In this document: in pieces, positions 53,902 to 62,875 of the stretch
How the letters are laid out: each line of letters opens with the position of its first letter
Position numbering within the stretch: position 1 is the first letter of the stretch
Source: Paenibacillus baekrokdamisoli
GTDB taxonomy: Bacteria > Bacillota > Bacilli > Paenibacillales > Paenibacillaceae
Assembly: GCF_003945345.1 (NCBI RefSeq)
Contig: NZ_AP019308.1
Coordinates: forward strand, 1,612,001 to 1,676,000
DNA length: 64,000 nucleotides
Direction: 5' to 3'
Translations under genes and position numbers: made by a program
Notes under the pieces: model-generated
Databases searched by the model: none
What the model saw: only the letters and a program-made list of their open reading frames with translations
What the model was told of the DNA's origin: nothing

Positions 53902-55920
53902 ATGAACGAATTCAGTTTAAAGAAGCTGGAGTATGACAAAATCAAGCAGATGCTGGTGGGATATACTGTATCTCATTCTGGAAGAGAGCTTGCACTCAAG
54001 CACCAACCAAGTGTTAACCATGCACAGGTCAAGGCTTGGCTGCTTGAAACTGACGAAGCCACGCAATTGTTGGTCTCCGGTGCAAGCGTCCCGCTATCGG
54101 CAATGGAAGGCATTGAGCCCTTCATCGCATTGCTTGGCAAAGGCAAGATTTATACGGAACAGGAGTTGGGTCACTTGGCCGCATGGTTGAGTGCTGTTGC
54201 TCAAATGAAGCGTTACATGGATGCCAAACGATTCACAGCACCGACTATAAGCAGCTATGCCGATTCCATGTACGATTGTCCAGAGCTCCGCAAGGAAATT
54301 GATCGGTGTATACGTCATGGCGTCCTGACAGATCAAGCAAGTCCCGATCTGGGTGATATCCGCCGACATTTAGCAGCTATTGAAGATCGAATTGAGCGTA
54401 AACTGACCCAAACCTTAGGAAAGTATAAGAGTGCACTTCAGGATCAAATAGTCAGTAAACGCAATGGTCATTATGTACTCCCTGTCAAACGTGAGCTACG
54501 CAAGCAGGTTCCGGGTACGGTATGGGATGAGTCGTCAAGCGGGCAGACGCTGTTCATCGAACCGGTTGATGTGGCTGAACTTCAAGTGGAATGGCAAATG
54601 TGGAAAGCAGAGGAAGAGCGGGAGCGGACGATTCTGTTATCAGCAATGTCTGAGCTTGCAGAAGAGCAGGGCGACCATCTCCGATGGAATTTGGAGGCAA
54701 TGGCTTCTTTTGATTTTATATTTGCTAGGGCGAAGCTCTCAAGAACATATGATGGCATTCAAGCAGTGCTCTCTGACCGCCCCTATGTCAAGCTAGTAGG
54801 AGCGAGACATCCACTGCTCGCAGCAGGCTGTGTGCCCTTGAATGCTGAGCTCGGAGGCGAGTGGAAGCAGTTAATCATCACGGGGCCGAACACAGGAGGT
54901 AAAACCGTTACACTGAAGACAATCGGATTGCTCGCGATCATGGTTCAATCCGGCCTACTGATTCCAGCACAAGAAGGAACCGAATTCGGCTTGTTTCATC
55001 ATATCCTGGCAGATGTAGGCGATGGTCAAAGTATAGAGCAATCACTCAGCACATTCTCCGCTCATATGGAGAGTCTCAAAGAAATGCTTCAGGCTGCAGA
55101 CGCTCATTCCTTGCTGCTGCTTGATGAAATGGCGGCAGGGACAGATCCTGGAGAAGGAATCGCGCTCGCAATTGCAGTGTTGGAGGAGCTGCTGGAGAGA
55201 GGCTCGCTCGTCGCGGCAACGACTCATTTTAACGAAATCAAACGATTCGCTGCCCAGCAGGAAGGATGCATGAACGCTCGTATGGCTTTTCACGCAGAAA
55301 CGCTCATTCCGATGTATCGACTTGAAATTGGTGAAGCGGGGGAGAGTTATGCGTTTGCAATTGCTAGACGTTTTGGACTGCCCGAGAGAATCGTCAGCCG
55401 CGCAGAACATCGAGCAGCCGCATCTAAGGCTAATGATGTCGAAGATAGGGGACATCAAGCAGATAAGGAAGCATATCCAGTAGTATTTGATCGAATTAAA
55501 GAACCAATTGACGTTGAAGCTGGTAAAGTTAATCGCCCATCTTCTCATAATCGGAACGCCCAGCCCAAGAAGGGCGAACAAGGAAAGTCTGCTTCTGAAC
55601 GCAAAGGAAACGATACAACAGCAAAGGTTTTCGCAGTCGGCGATTGTGTATGGATTCATCCTTTGAAGAGAACGGGGATCGTATTCAAGCCGGCGGATGA
55701 TCGCGGTGATGTTCAGGTTCACGTGCAGAAGGCAAAGATGACGTTTAATCGTAAGCGTCTTTCACTCTACATTCCGAGCTCGAAGCTGTATCCAGGTGAG
55801 GATTATGATATGGATATCGTTTTTGATACGAAGGAGAACCGGAAGACTAGAAAGCAAATAAAACGAAAATATGTACCAGGTCTGCAGATCATTACAGAGC
55901 CCGATCAGCCCAAGTCATGA
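53902..55920 (+). CDS. MutS2-like ATPase lacking the Smr domain
   Basis: A 672-residue protein of the MutS2 branch. The N-terminal lever and clamp (about 1-300, FSLKKLEYDKIKQMLVGYTVSHSG, HYVLPVKRELRKQVPGTVWDESSSGQTLFIEP) leads into the ATPase (Walker A ITGPNTGGKTVTLKT, Walker B LLLLDEMAAGTDPGEGIALA, signature FSAHMESLKEML). Full MutS2 is about 780 residues and ends in an Smr nuclease domain. Here the protein stops after a KOW-like segment (GDCVWIHPLKRTGIV). Without Smr it may act on stalled ribosomes or DNA structures differently. The frame starts at 53845, but AGGAGG precedes the ATG at 53902. Confidence 0.88.
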   Translation: MNEFSLKKLEYDKIKQMLVGYTVSHSGRELALKHQPSVNHAQVKAWLLETDEATQLLVSGASVPLSAMEGIEPFIALLGKGKIYTEQELGHLAAWLSAVAQMKRYMDAKRFTAPTISSYADSMYDCPELRKEIDRCIRHGVLTDQASPDLGDIRRHLAAIEDRIERKLTQTLGKYKSALQDQIVSKRNGHYVLPVKRELRKQVPGTVWDESSSGQTLFIEPVDVAELQVEWQMWKAEEERERTILLSAMSELAEEQGDHLRWNLEAMASFDFIFARAKLSRTYDGIQAVLSDRPYVKLVGARHPLLAAGCVPLNAELGGEWKQLIITGPNTGGKTVTLKTIGLLAIMVQSGLLIPAQEGTEFGLFHHILADVGDGQSIEQSLSTFSAHMESLKEMLQAADAHSLLLLDEMAAGTDPGEGIALAIAVLEELLERGSLVAATTHFNEIKRFAAQQEGCMNARMAFHAETLIPMYRLEIGEAGESYAFAIARRFGLPERIVSRAEHRAAASKANDVEDRGHQADKEAYPVVFDRIKEPIDVEAGKVNRPSSHNRNAQPKKGEQGKSASERKGNDTTAKVFAVGDCVWIHPLKRTGIVFKPADDRGDVQVHVQKAKMTFNRKRLSLYIPSSKLYPGEDYDMDIVFDTKENRKTRKQIKRKYVPGLQIITEPDQPKS

Positions 55921-55985
55921 TGGTAAACAAGCCGCTGTTTTCTATTACAAGGAATCGGAACAAGCGCTTGTGATTTAACAAGTGA

Positions 55986-56023
55986 GGATCAATTTTTCGA
56001 AAAGAAGGGCGAAAAATTGATCC
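55986..56023. terminator. Perfect 14-base stem after the MutS2-like gene
   Basis: GGATCAATTTTTCG (55986-55999) and CGAAAAATTGATCC (56010-56023) are exact complements around a 10-base loop. No long T tract follows. Confidence 0.6.
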
Positions 56024-56099
56024 CATTAAAACGGAGGAATAAATGGGTGAAACAACGAATGTAGACAAGGACAGTTTTTAAACGTAAGGAGGATCCGCT

Positions 56100-56930
56100 A
56101 TGAATCCGCTAGTTTCGGTTGTCATACCTACATATAATCGACCTGGACCTCTATGTGAATTGATAGAGTGCTTATTTCGCCAAACGCATAAGAATATTGA
56201 AATTATTATCGTAAATGATAACGGTGAAAAAGTGGATTTTATAAAAGAACTATACCCTGAATTGAAAATCCTTATCCTAGATATGAGTTCAAACGTAAAA
56301 CATGTAACTGCAAGAAATGCAGGAGTTTCGGCGGCATCAGGAACTTACATTATGTTATGTGATGATGACGATTTGGTTGTTCCAACTCACATCACAACAA
56401 TGCTTAGTGAGATTTCTGAATTTGAAATGGTTTATTCGGATGTGGAGATTGTTGAATTCATAACGGAGGGAAGAACACGAATCCCGGCGAAGAGGTCTCT
56501 CTTCGCATATGAGTACGATCTAGAGGCGATGAGAAGCTTTTCAACCTTTATACCATCTGGCTGCTTATACCTAAGGGACATACATACCAAGATAGGAATG
56601 TTTGATGAAAATGTGTACCACTATTGGGATTGGGATTTTTTCTTGCGCGTTTCGGATAAATTTCGTATAAAACGTGTTCCCGTTGCAGGGACACTGTATG
56701 CTTTTGCTTCCGGTGGAGATAACTTATCAGAGGGGCTATCGAGTATGGAACCTTACTTAAATCAATTGTCCAAAAAGCATGATTTAGGCAAACTTCCAAC
56801 TAGAAATTTCTTTCTTTTACTTGAGGAACCAAAAGTAAAAGAGAGAAGATCAGAAAGCAACATTATCTGGGATGGTCAACCAGTTGTTTCTCGATGGTCA
56901 TTAGTAGAAGAGGGAGGTACTGGCTTATGA
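56100..56930 (+). CDS. Glycosyltransferase family 2
   Basis: A 276-residue GT-A enzyme. PLVSVVIPTYNRPGPLCELIECLFRQTHKNIEIIIVNDNG is the donor-binding start, YIMLCDDDDLVVPTHI the metal-binding DxD region, and HYWDWDFFLRVSDKF the acceptor-side acid segment. AAGGAGGATCC precedes the ATG. It is translationally coupled (ATGA) to a phosphotransferase-like kinase. No transmembrane part is present, so it acts in the cytoplasm. In spore-formers such small GT2 genes often decorate spore or surface polymers, but no direct link is visible. Confidence 0.88.
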   Translation: MNPLVSVVIPTYNRPGPLCELIECLFRQTHKNIEIIIVNDNGEKVDFIKELYPELKILILDMSSNVKHVTARNAGVSAASGTYIMLCDDDDLVVPTHITTMLSEISEFEMVYSDVEIVEFITEGRTRIPAKRSLFAYEYDLEAMRSFSTFIPSGCLYLRDIHTKIGMFDENVYHYWDWDFFLRVSDKFRIKRVPVAGTLYAFASGGDNLSEGLSSMEPYLNQLSKKHDLGKLPTRNFFLLLEEPKVKERRSESNIIWDGQPVVSRWSLVEEGGTGL

Positions 56931-57898
56931 TTGATTTTTCAAACGTGGTATTACCAAATGGGAAGCTCAATGAAACAACAATCGCAAAGCAAGAAGAAAT
57001 CAACCAGCAAAAAAATATAGGCCGCCTGAGTCTATATCGTTTTTGGATCGAAACAGATACGGATTTGAAAAGTTATATATTTAAGCCAACCAAAGACAGC
57101 ACGCCTATCAAATTCGAACTTTGGTTTCAAAATGAACTTGTTCCACTCATGGAGCATGTGCGATCACCTAAGCTGCTTGCCCATCGGATGGATGAAGTGC
57201 AAAATATCTTTTGGATGATTTATGAAGATATAGGGAGTATAGAGCCTGCTTTCGATCGGAAAGTTCGGATTAAGGCAGCGAAAAAGATGGCGGTTTGGCA
57301 TCGTCTTCCGTTACAAACGATCGCTTCCAATACCGCCAGTTTTATGCCTTATATTGATGAAACGATGCAGTCGTTGTGTCGTGACATACATTATTATGCA
57401 AAGCTGCTGCAGAATATCGAGGTTACAGAAAGAGAAATTACTTCGTTTTTTGATCTAATCAACAAGATGAATGGTGTTTTCCCATCTGAACTCACGGTAT
57501 GTCATGGAGATTACCACTGTTTAAACCTCTTGAATACTTCTGATGAATTAGTTATTTTAGACTGGGAGTTTATTCAGGTAAACTCGATCTTTTGGGATTT
57601 TTACACGCTGCTTGATATGGCAACGCCACGCTATCGCATTCAGATAAATAAAAGTATTAGGGAAGAAGCATTACGGTCATATTCAGAAGAGAGAAATAGA
57701 CTCTCTGGATGGGTTGCCAGTAAAGATTTTGTGTACAATTATCATTTGTACAGCCTAATTTATTCAATATGGATTCTCGCTTTGGTTGCAAGTGATCTCG
57801 AAGATGAACGTTTTGAGCAGGAAATTCTCCTTATTCAGAAGCAGGAATTGAAGGGTATAATTCGTGAGTGCTTGGATGTAGTCCTATATCGAAACTAA
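56927..57898 (+). CDS. Aminoglycoside-phosphotransferase-like kinase
   Basis: A 323-residue kinase-fold protein. The Brenner motif is CHGDYHCLNLL, with the catalytic aspartate, and the metal aspartate is in LVILDWEFIQVN. The N-lobe is unusual: ESDTDLKSYIFKP-like segment (IETDTDLKSYIFKP) and LFQNELVPLMEHVRSPKL. The start is the ATG at 56927 with AGAGGGAGGT ahead; the ATG at 56894 lies inside the preceding gene. The family phosphorylates small molecules (aminoglycosides, choline, sugars). Coupling to a glycosyltransferase suggests a sugar or acceptor alcohol rather than drug resistance. Confidence 0.82.
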   Translation: MIDFSNVVLPNGKLNETTIAKQEEINQQKNIGRLSLYRFWIETDTDLKSYIFKPTKDSTPIKFELWFQNELVPLMEHVRSPKLLAHRMDEVQNIFWMIYEDIGSIEPAFDRKVRIKAAKKMAVWHRLPLQTIASNTASFMPYIDETMQSLCRDIHYYAKLLQNIEVTEREITSFFDLINKMNGVFPSELTVCHGDYHCLNLLNTSDELVILDWEFIQVNSIFWDFYTLLDMATPRYRIQINKSIREEALRSYSEERNRLSGWVASKDFVYNYHLYSLIYSIWILALVASDLEDERFEQEILLIQKQELKGIIRECLDVVLYRN

Positions 57899-57936
57899 TG
57901 TTTCTTTCCTACGAGCGCTAAAAACATGGTCCCATT

Positions 57937-57966
57937 AAAAGTCGCGTAAATCGCGGCTTTTTTGGT
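57937..57966 (+). terminator. Terminator after the kinase gene
   Basis: AAAAGTCGCG / CGCGGCTTTTTT with a five-base loop. Confidence 0.85.
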
Positions 57967-58042
57967 TTAAGTACGGCGACATTGAATGGAGTTGTTGTCA
58001 TCCGACGACAGACAGTGGATGATGCCAACCATTTACATTCTA

Positions 58043-58070
58043 TTGACATGTCGATTTTTGTAAATATAGA
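58043..58070 (+). promoter_or_regulatory. Probable sigma-A promoter of the RCC1-repeat gene
   Basis: TTGACA (58043-58048) and TATAGA (58065-58070) are separated by 16 bases, about 70 bases before the start codon. Confidence 0.55.
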
Positions 58071-58138
58071 TAGACATTTCCTTGGATTACCATATAAGAT
58101 AAATTTCTAAATACATTTTTCACCTAATGGAGGAACCT

Positions 58139-60724
58139 ATGAAACCGCAGAAATTCGCGCTTATCTTAATCTGCATCTTTGTTTGTATGTTAACAATCTC
58201 TGAATTGCCGGTAAAAGCGGCACAAGACGCATCTCGTTCTACGCTGCCTAGAATCATTCAGGTATCTGCCGGAAAGGGACATGCACTGGCAGTCGGAACA
58301 GATGGCACACTCTGGGCATGGGGAGACAATAGTGCCGGGCAGCTTGGCGACGGCACGTTCATTTCGCGTTCCGCTCCGGTTCAAGTTGGAGGTGGGACAG
58401 AATGGGCTTCGGTCGCCGCCGGGGACCACTTATCCGTTGCTATCAGAAAAGATGGCAGTCTGTGGATGTGGGGGACTAACCAAGCGCAAACGCGCTCCGG
58501 TCTGGATCAAGCGATCACCAATCAGAAGATTCCGCTGCGCTACGGCATGGCGACCGATTGGGTTAAAGCTTCCGCCGGAGAAGGCGGAGCGGCTGTCCTA
58601 CGGAAGAACGGAACGATCAAAGTTTTCGGATTAAATGTGATGCCGGGCGAAGTTGATGACAGCGTTGATTTAAACAACGATAAAGACTGGTCCGACGTTT
58701 CCATGGGAAGTCATTGTCTGATGGCTTTGAAGAAAAATGGCAGTCTATGGGTCAAAGGAGGATGCATTCCTAACGGGCGCACAGTGGAGTTAAGCCGCGT
58801 CGGGAATGATCATGATTGGGATCGTATTGCTGCAAGTTACTATTCAGTCGTTCGCAAGAAGGACGGATCGGTTTGGACGCTGCGTGGCGACTTTGACACG
58901 GGTAAACTGCGATTAGAGCAAGTGACGGAAGTGACCAACGCTGTATCGATCTCGGGAGATTTCGTGTCTGTCATCGTTTCGACAGACGGAAGCGTCTGGA
59001 AATGGGATACCGGTTATGACCGATACGAGAAGATACAAGGCGACGCCGAAATGATCGACGCAGACGATAGTTATGGCTTCGGGGTTGCTTTGAGTCGAGA
59101 TGGAGTTCCATGGACGTGGGGCAATAACGAGTGGGGCCAACGGGGATCCGGCGAAAATGATACATGGTATGAACCGCAAGCAGTCGAAGCTCGCTACAGA
59201 TACAACGTACGAAGCGATTTTTTTGCCTATACGCTGCAAGACGATGGATCCATATGGATAAATGACTTGAGAAACGCGCAAGAGAAGAGGTTTGGGACAG
59301 ATACGGATTGGGCTTCCATTGTAGCCGGAAGAAATGCCATGTACGCATTGAAAAAAGACGGCAGTTTATGGTCATATCAGGAAAGTGACGCTTCGATATC
59401 TGGTTCAGCTGCTCTTCTGCTGAAACCGTTCATGGCGGGAACCGCTTGGCAAAGCGTTCAGGTGTCGTCGCTCGGATATGCAGTCGGCTTGCAGCGTAAT
59501 GGGTCGTTGTGGGCATGGGGAAGTGATGCCTGGGGGCTGATTTTGAAAGGCTATGAAACTGCGCAATCACCGCCGCTCCAACTCAGCAAGGATCACGATT
59601 GGCAGTCATTCAGCGTCAACCTGGATCATATTCTCGCTGTCAAGAAAGACGGCACATTATGGGGGCGAGGAGATAACCGTAGAGGCCAGCTAGGTCTCCC
59701 ATCCGCGAGGAAGCAGACCGATACTTTCACACGAATTGACAAATCTAGCAGTTGGGTGCAAGTTCAGACTGGGGAAGCGACTTCAATCGGCATTCAGAAG
59801 GACGGGACCTTATGGCAGTGGGGGGAAGGCTTTGGCGGGAAATACAAAACCGGCAGCATGAGCCTCCTCACGCCGGATAAAGATTGGACGAAAGCATGGG
59901 CATCAAGCAACAGGTTCTTCGCGCAGAAGAAGGACGGCAGTCTTTGGGCTTGGGGCGACAACAATTTCGGACAGCTTGGCATCAGCTCGGCCGAGTCGCG
60001 TTCTGTGCCGACGCAAGTGATAGACAAAGGTCCTTGGGTAGACCTCTACCCGGAGTCCTATTATACGATCGGCATCAAGCAGGATGGGACGGTCTGGACG
60101 TGGGGGAACAGCAGTACGATCATGAATCACGGAGTAAATGTTCAAGAAATGCAATTGGCACCGATACAGACCGAGGTCCACTATCGGGTTCCGGAACCGT
60201 CCTGGACTGTTTCTTTTCTTCCTTTCTCGGTAAAAGATACCTCGGCAAGTGTGCAGACCCAAGCGAATATGCACGTAACCGTGATGAAAGGGTATGAATA
60301 TATCACAAATGGAATGAGTGATGCATCCGGATTATTCCGGTTTAATCTCCCTAAAATCAGGGACGGCGTCTATAGCGCACAGGTAATGGATGCGAACGAG
60401 AGACTGGTTGCCCAGACCTATTATTATGTGGGAGATACTACCCCGCCCAAGTATCCGAGGGTCATCGTCCCCAAGGCTGGGTCTAGGGCAGTTACCGGCT
60501 CTGTTGAGCCTCGGTGCACGGTTAAGATCATGCGAAGCACGGGGGTATATCAAGGCCAAGCAGATGCAAAAGGGAATTTCATTGTTAAAGTGCCTCCTCT
60601 TATTGCGGGGGAGGAGCTATCTATTTGGGCCATTGATGCGGTGGGTAATCGAAGCGGACTCTATTCGTTTAAAGTTGCTAAAGTGTCGGATGACAAGAAT
60701 TTAGTCCGATTCCAACCTGCTTAA
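58139..60724 (+). CDS. Secreted RCC1-repeat protein
   Basis: An 861-residue exported protein. Signal peptide residues 1-27 (KFALILICIFVCMLTISELPVKA). About 30-690 hold RCC1-type repeats with the recurring pattern DGTLWAWGDNSxGQLG (for example around residues 60, 460, 550 and 610), which fold into one or two seven-bladed propellers. About 700-850 are two Ig-like beta domains (TQANMHVTVMKGYEYITNG, AGSRAVTGSVEPRCTVKIMR). There is no cell-wall anchor. ATGGAGGA is the ribosome site for the ATG at 58139. Bacterial RCC1 proteins are mostly uncharacterised and assumed to bind proteins or surfaces. Confidence 0.88.
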   Translation: MKPQKFALILICIFVCMLTISELPVKAAQDASRSTLPRIIQVSAGKGHALAVGTDGTLWAWGDNSAGQLGDGTFISRSAPVQVGGGTEWASVAAGDHLSVAIRKDGSLWMWGTNQAQTRSGLDQAITNQKIPLRYGMATDWVKASAGEGGAAVLRKNGTIKVFGLNVMPGEVDDSVDLNNDKDWSDVSMGSHCLMALKKNGSLWVKGGCIPNGRTVELSRVGNDHDWDRIAASYYSVVRKKDGSVWTLRGDFDTGKLRLEQVTEVTNAVSISGDFVSVIVSTDGSVWKWDTGYDRYEKIQGDAEMIDADDSYGFGVALSRDGVPWTWGNNEWGQRGSGENDTWYEPQAVEARYRYNVRSDFFAYTLQDDGSIWINDLRNAQEKRFGTDTDWASIVAGRNAMYALKKDGSLWSYQESDASISGSAALLLKPFMAGTAWQSVQVSSLGYAVGLQRNGSLWAWGSDAWGLILKGYETAQSPPLQLSKDHDWQSFSVNLDHILAVKKDGTLWGRGDNRRGQLGLPSARKQTDTFTRIDKSSSWVQVQTGEATSIGIQKDGTLWQWGEGFGGKYKTGSMSLLTPDKDWTKAWASSNRFFAQKKDGSLWAWGDNNFGQLGISSAESRSVPTQVIDKGPWVDLYPESYYTIGIKQDGTVWTWGNSSTIMNHGVNVQEMQLAPIQTEVHYRVPEPSWTVSFLPFSVKDTSASVQTQANMHVTVMKGYEYITNGMSDASGLFRFNLPKIRDGVYSAQVMDANERLVAQTYYYVGDTTPPKYPRVIVPKAGSRAVTGSVEPRCTVKIMRSTGVYQGQADAKGNFIVKVPPLIAGEELSIWAIDAVGNRSGLYSFKVAKVSDDKNLVRFQPA

Positions 60725-60758
60725 ATCGCGGTTTCTCTTTTTATCGGAACTAAACAGA

Positions 60759-60788
60759 ACAAGGCTGCTGAAATGTCGGCAGCCTTGT
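60759..60788 (+). terminator. Terminator with the GGCTGC core
   Basis: ACAAGGCTGC / GCAGCCTTGT followed by TGCGTTAAAGGG. Stem core and tail match the recurrent hairpins downstream at 62724, 63466 and 63560. Confidence 0.6.
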
Positions 60789-60840
60789 TGCGTTAAAGGG
60801 TTTTTTCAAACAACTAAACGCGGGAATGTTGAAGGGTTAT

Positions 60841-60918
60841 TTAATCCAAACATCAGGGTCAGAAAGACGGCGGCCTTTCGGAAAATAACTCAATTCCAGC
60901 AAGTGCGGTCAAAGCTAT
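60841..60918 (-). pseudogene. 78-base relic of a GerAB-type gene
   Basis: The sequence CCAAACATCAGGGTCAGAAA and what follows, ending in CAAGTGCGGTCAAAGCTAT, matches 44593-44670 inside the GerAB gene of this window in about 67 of 78 positions, same orientation. It codes for nothing in its present setting. It lies in the 317-base gap between the RCC1 gene and the VOC gene. Confidence 0.7.
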
Positions 60919-61041
60919 TCCAGAACGACAAGACTTATATAAATATCAAAAATATTAATGCATGGTCCATAATATGGTAATATAATTGCATATCTATGGC
61001 GATAGGAAAGTACATTTCAGCCAAACGAGAGGGGCAGTGAA

Positions 61042-61443
61042 ATGTCAGAACAAACGCTGATGACTGTTGTAAAAAGGATTGAGTGTGTTTATTTACCGGC
61101 AACGAATACAGAAGTTTCCGCCAAGTGGTATATCGAGCACCTTGGATTGAAGCTATTGAGGCCAGTCGATGAGAATCAGGCCCAGTTGGGCATTACTTCT
61201 GAGCAAACCATTTTTTTAATCAAGTCAAAAGAACTAGGCAACTTAAATTACACGGAAATTGGCGGTTCGGAGCAATGTATCATTACCATGGAAGTCGAAA
61301 ATTATAAAGAATTACATAGTAAAATGAAACAGAATGGCGCTCATGTTACGGATATCGTAGATAATGATGATTGTGGCTTTAATTTTTATTCTTACGATCC
61401 AGCAGGAAACAAGATTGATCTATGGAGTGGCTGGCCCAAGTAA
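61042..61443 (+). CDS. VOC-family protein
   Basis: A 133-residue VOC protein. RIECVYLPATNTEVSAKWYIEHLGL is the first module, and GCGFNFYSYDPAGNKIDLWSGW-like residues form the last strand (FNFYSYDPAGNKIDLW). AGAGGGGCAG precedes the ATG. TATAAT at 60981 could be its -10 box. It resembles the VOC protein at 13066. It is the first of four small single genes at 61-63.4 kb and is followed by CTAACGGAAAGTAGAGCGT, one copy of the recurrent motif. Confidence 0.82.
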   Translation: MSEQTLMTVVKRIECVYLPATNTEVSAKWYIEHLGLKLLRPVDENQAQLGITSEQTIFLIKSKELGNLNYTEIGGSEQCIITMEVENYKELHSKMKQNGAHVTDIVDNDDCGFNFYSYDPAGNKIDLWSGWPK

Positions 61444-61454
61444 TTGTTGCTCAA

Positions 61455-61473
61455 CTAACGGAAAGTAGAGCGT
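61455..61473 (+). repeat. Copy B of the recurrent motif
   Basis: CTAACGGAAAGTAGAGCGT, ten bases after the VOC stop, lies inside an imperfect hairpin GTTGCTC...GAGCGTAACAAC. No GGCTGCC module follows this copy. Confidence 0.4.
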
Positions 61474-61582
61474 AACAACCTATCAAATCTAGTGTTACTC
61501 CCATAGCAAACTATAGCTTGGTCGGCATATTTTTCATGTATATACGGGATTAACAACCACCAACTTTTAGGAGGAATTGAGA

Positions 61583-62008
61583 GTGCAATTGGAAAACGAA
61601 AAGAAGGTAATAACCGTCATTAACTCAGATATCACTGGTTCTAGCTTTAAAAATGTGCGAGCGGAGCAAGTCTCTATTCAATGTGCCAATCTATCTGGCT
61701 TAACAATGAACGATGTCAATCTGACGGGTATGAATATTTCTGATGCCAATCTGAGTGATCTGGTTATTGATGGTGCACAATGGGGAGGTGCCCAATTTAA
61801 GCATATCGGTTTCTCTGATAAGGATCAGCCTGAGTTGGAACAACTAGAACGAAATCCATTGCAATTTACGCACTGCTCATTAAAACAAGGTGTGTTTACT
61901 GATTGTGATTTAACGAATGTGAAGTTGGAGAACTGCAACGTTACAGGTTTGGTGATAAACGGAGTTAATATCGAAAATTTAATCAAACGGCATATATCTG
62001 CTGATTAA
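61583..62008 (+). CDS. Short pentapeptide-repeat protein
   Basis: A 141-residue protein with about a dozen pentapeptide units (SIQCANLSGLTMNDVNLTG, MNISDANLSDLVIDGA, FTDCDLTNVKLENC), enough for three coils of the square helix with a short break at residues about 80-95. The frame has a TTG at 61577, but AGGAGG at 61568-61573 fits the GTG at 61583. Related small proteins can dimerise and mimic DNA. It is not closely similar to the 212-residue protein at 37332 and is followed by a perfect palindrome. Confidence 0.8.
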   Translation: MQLENEKKVITVINSDITGSSFKNVRAEQVSIQCANLSGLTMNDVNLTGMNISDANLSDLVIDGAQWGGAQFKHIGFSDKDQPELEQLERNPLQFTHCSLKQGVFTDCDLTNVKLENCNVTGLVINGVNIENLIKRHISAD

Positions 62009-62052
62009 AATAAGAAGAATACGTGAATTATTGAGGGACGGGAACACGATAG

Positions 62053-62103
62053 TTTAACGACAAATAGGCTGCCGACCTAATCGGCAGCCTATTTGTCGTT
62101 AAA
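62053..62103. terminator. Perfect 23-base-pair palindrome
   Basis: Arms 62053-62075 and 62081-62103 are exact complements with loop CCTAA, and the arms contain AGGCTGCCGA/TCGGCAGCCT, the same core as the recurrent hairpins. It lies 44 bases after the pentapeptide stop and probably stops transcription, though such a long exact stem is unusual for a terminator. Confidence 0.7.
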
Positions 62104-62310
62104 GTTGTACGTAAGTATCTGAAAAAGCTACACAAATATTGTCATAGGACAAGAATTTGATCCTTTAGCATATTTGAATATGATCTTAATCAAACCTACA
62201 TTATAGAAGGTGAGATACTGCAACTTTATAATATCATTTGAATTACGAACGCATGTTTGTTAAATTGGTTATGAGTACCAAAAAATACAAATTGAATGGT
62301 GGATGAGTCT

Positions 62311-62661
62311 ATGAGTCGCGTCGTTGGTTTCGAAATTAGTAGTCAGGATGCAGCAACACAATCAAAGTTCTATGCTGATGTATTCGGATGGGAATTAAGT
62401 GAGCCTAATTGGGGATATTACCCTGCTAAAACTGGACCTTCTGATAAAACAGGCATCGACGGCGGCATAGCACAGGGACCAGAACATTTTCCAGTTGGTG
62501 TCCGCTTGCAAATCCAAGTTGAGTCCATAGAAGAATCAATTGCGAAGGCTATTGAACATGGGGGTAAGGTAGTCCAAGATGTTATGGATTTCGGAGATTT
62601 CAAGCTTGCCTATATTGTTGATTCAGTGGGTGTTCACTACGGACTCATAGAGAATTATTAA
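62311..62661 (+). CDS. VOC-family protein (one-domain)
   Basis: A 116-residue VOC protein. VVGFEISSQDAATQSKFYADVFGWELS is the typical opening and AIEHGGKVVQDVMDFGDFKLAYIVDSVGVHYGLIE the closing module. The frame starts at 62296, but GGTGGATGAG lies inside that stretch and serves the ATG at 62311. Such proteins usually bind a metal through His and Glu residues at strand ends. The ligand is unknown. The gene is followed by copy D of the recurrent element. Confidence 0.8.
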   Translation: MSRVVGFEISSQDAATQSKFYADVFGWELSEPNWGYYPAKTGPSDKTGIDGGIAQGPEHFPVGVRLQIQVESIEESIAKAIEHGGKVVQDVMDFGDFKLAYIVDSVGVHYGLIENY

Positions 62662-62682
62662 TACGTATAACTTGGAGTTTTG

Positions 62683-62780
62683 ATTGAGCTAACGGACAAC
62701 GAGAACTCAATCAACAACAGGAGAAGGCAGCCGAACTAAGTAGTCGGCTGCCTTTGCTCAACGAACGGGCAAGTTAATTT
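62683..62780 (+). repeat. Copy D of the recurrent element (two modules)
   Basis: Module 1: ATTGAGCTAACGGACAACGAG... (62684-62712), with GATTGAG/CTCAATC arms. Module 2: AAGGCAGCCGA (62724-62734) / TCGGCTGCCTT (62744-62754), then TGCTCAACGAACGGGCAAGTTA. Order and spacing match copy E. Confidence 0.6.
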
Positions 62781-62875
62781 AATAAACTTCCACAAGGGTA
62801 TAATCTGATCCGCCCCTGATTTGCTAACTAGGCTTTGGGAGAAAAGAAAATTATGAATTAGAGAGGAGAAACAAA

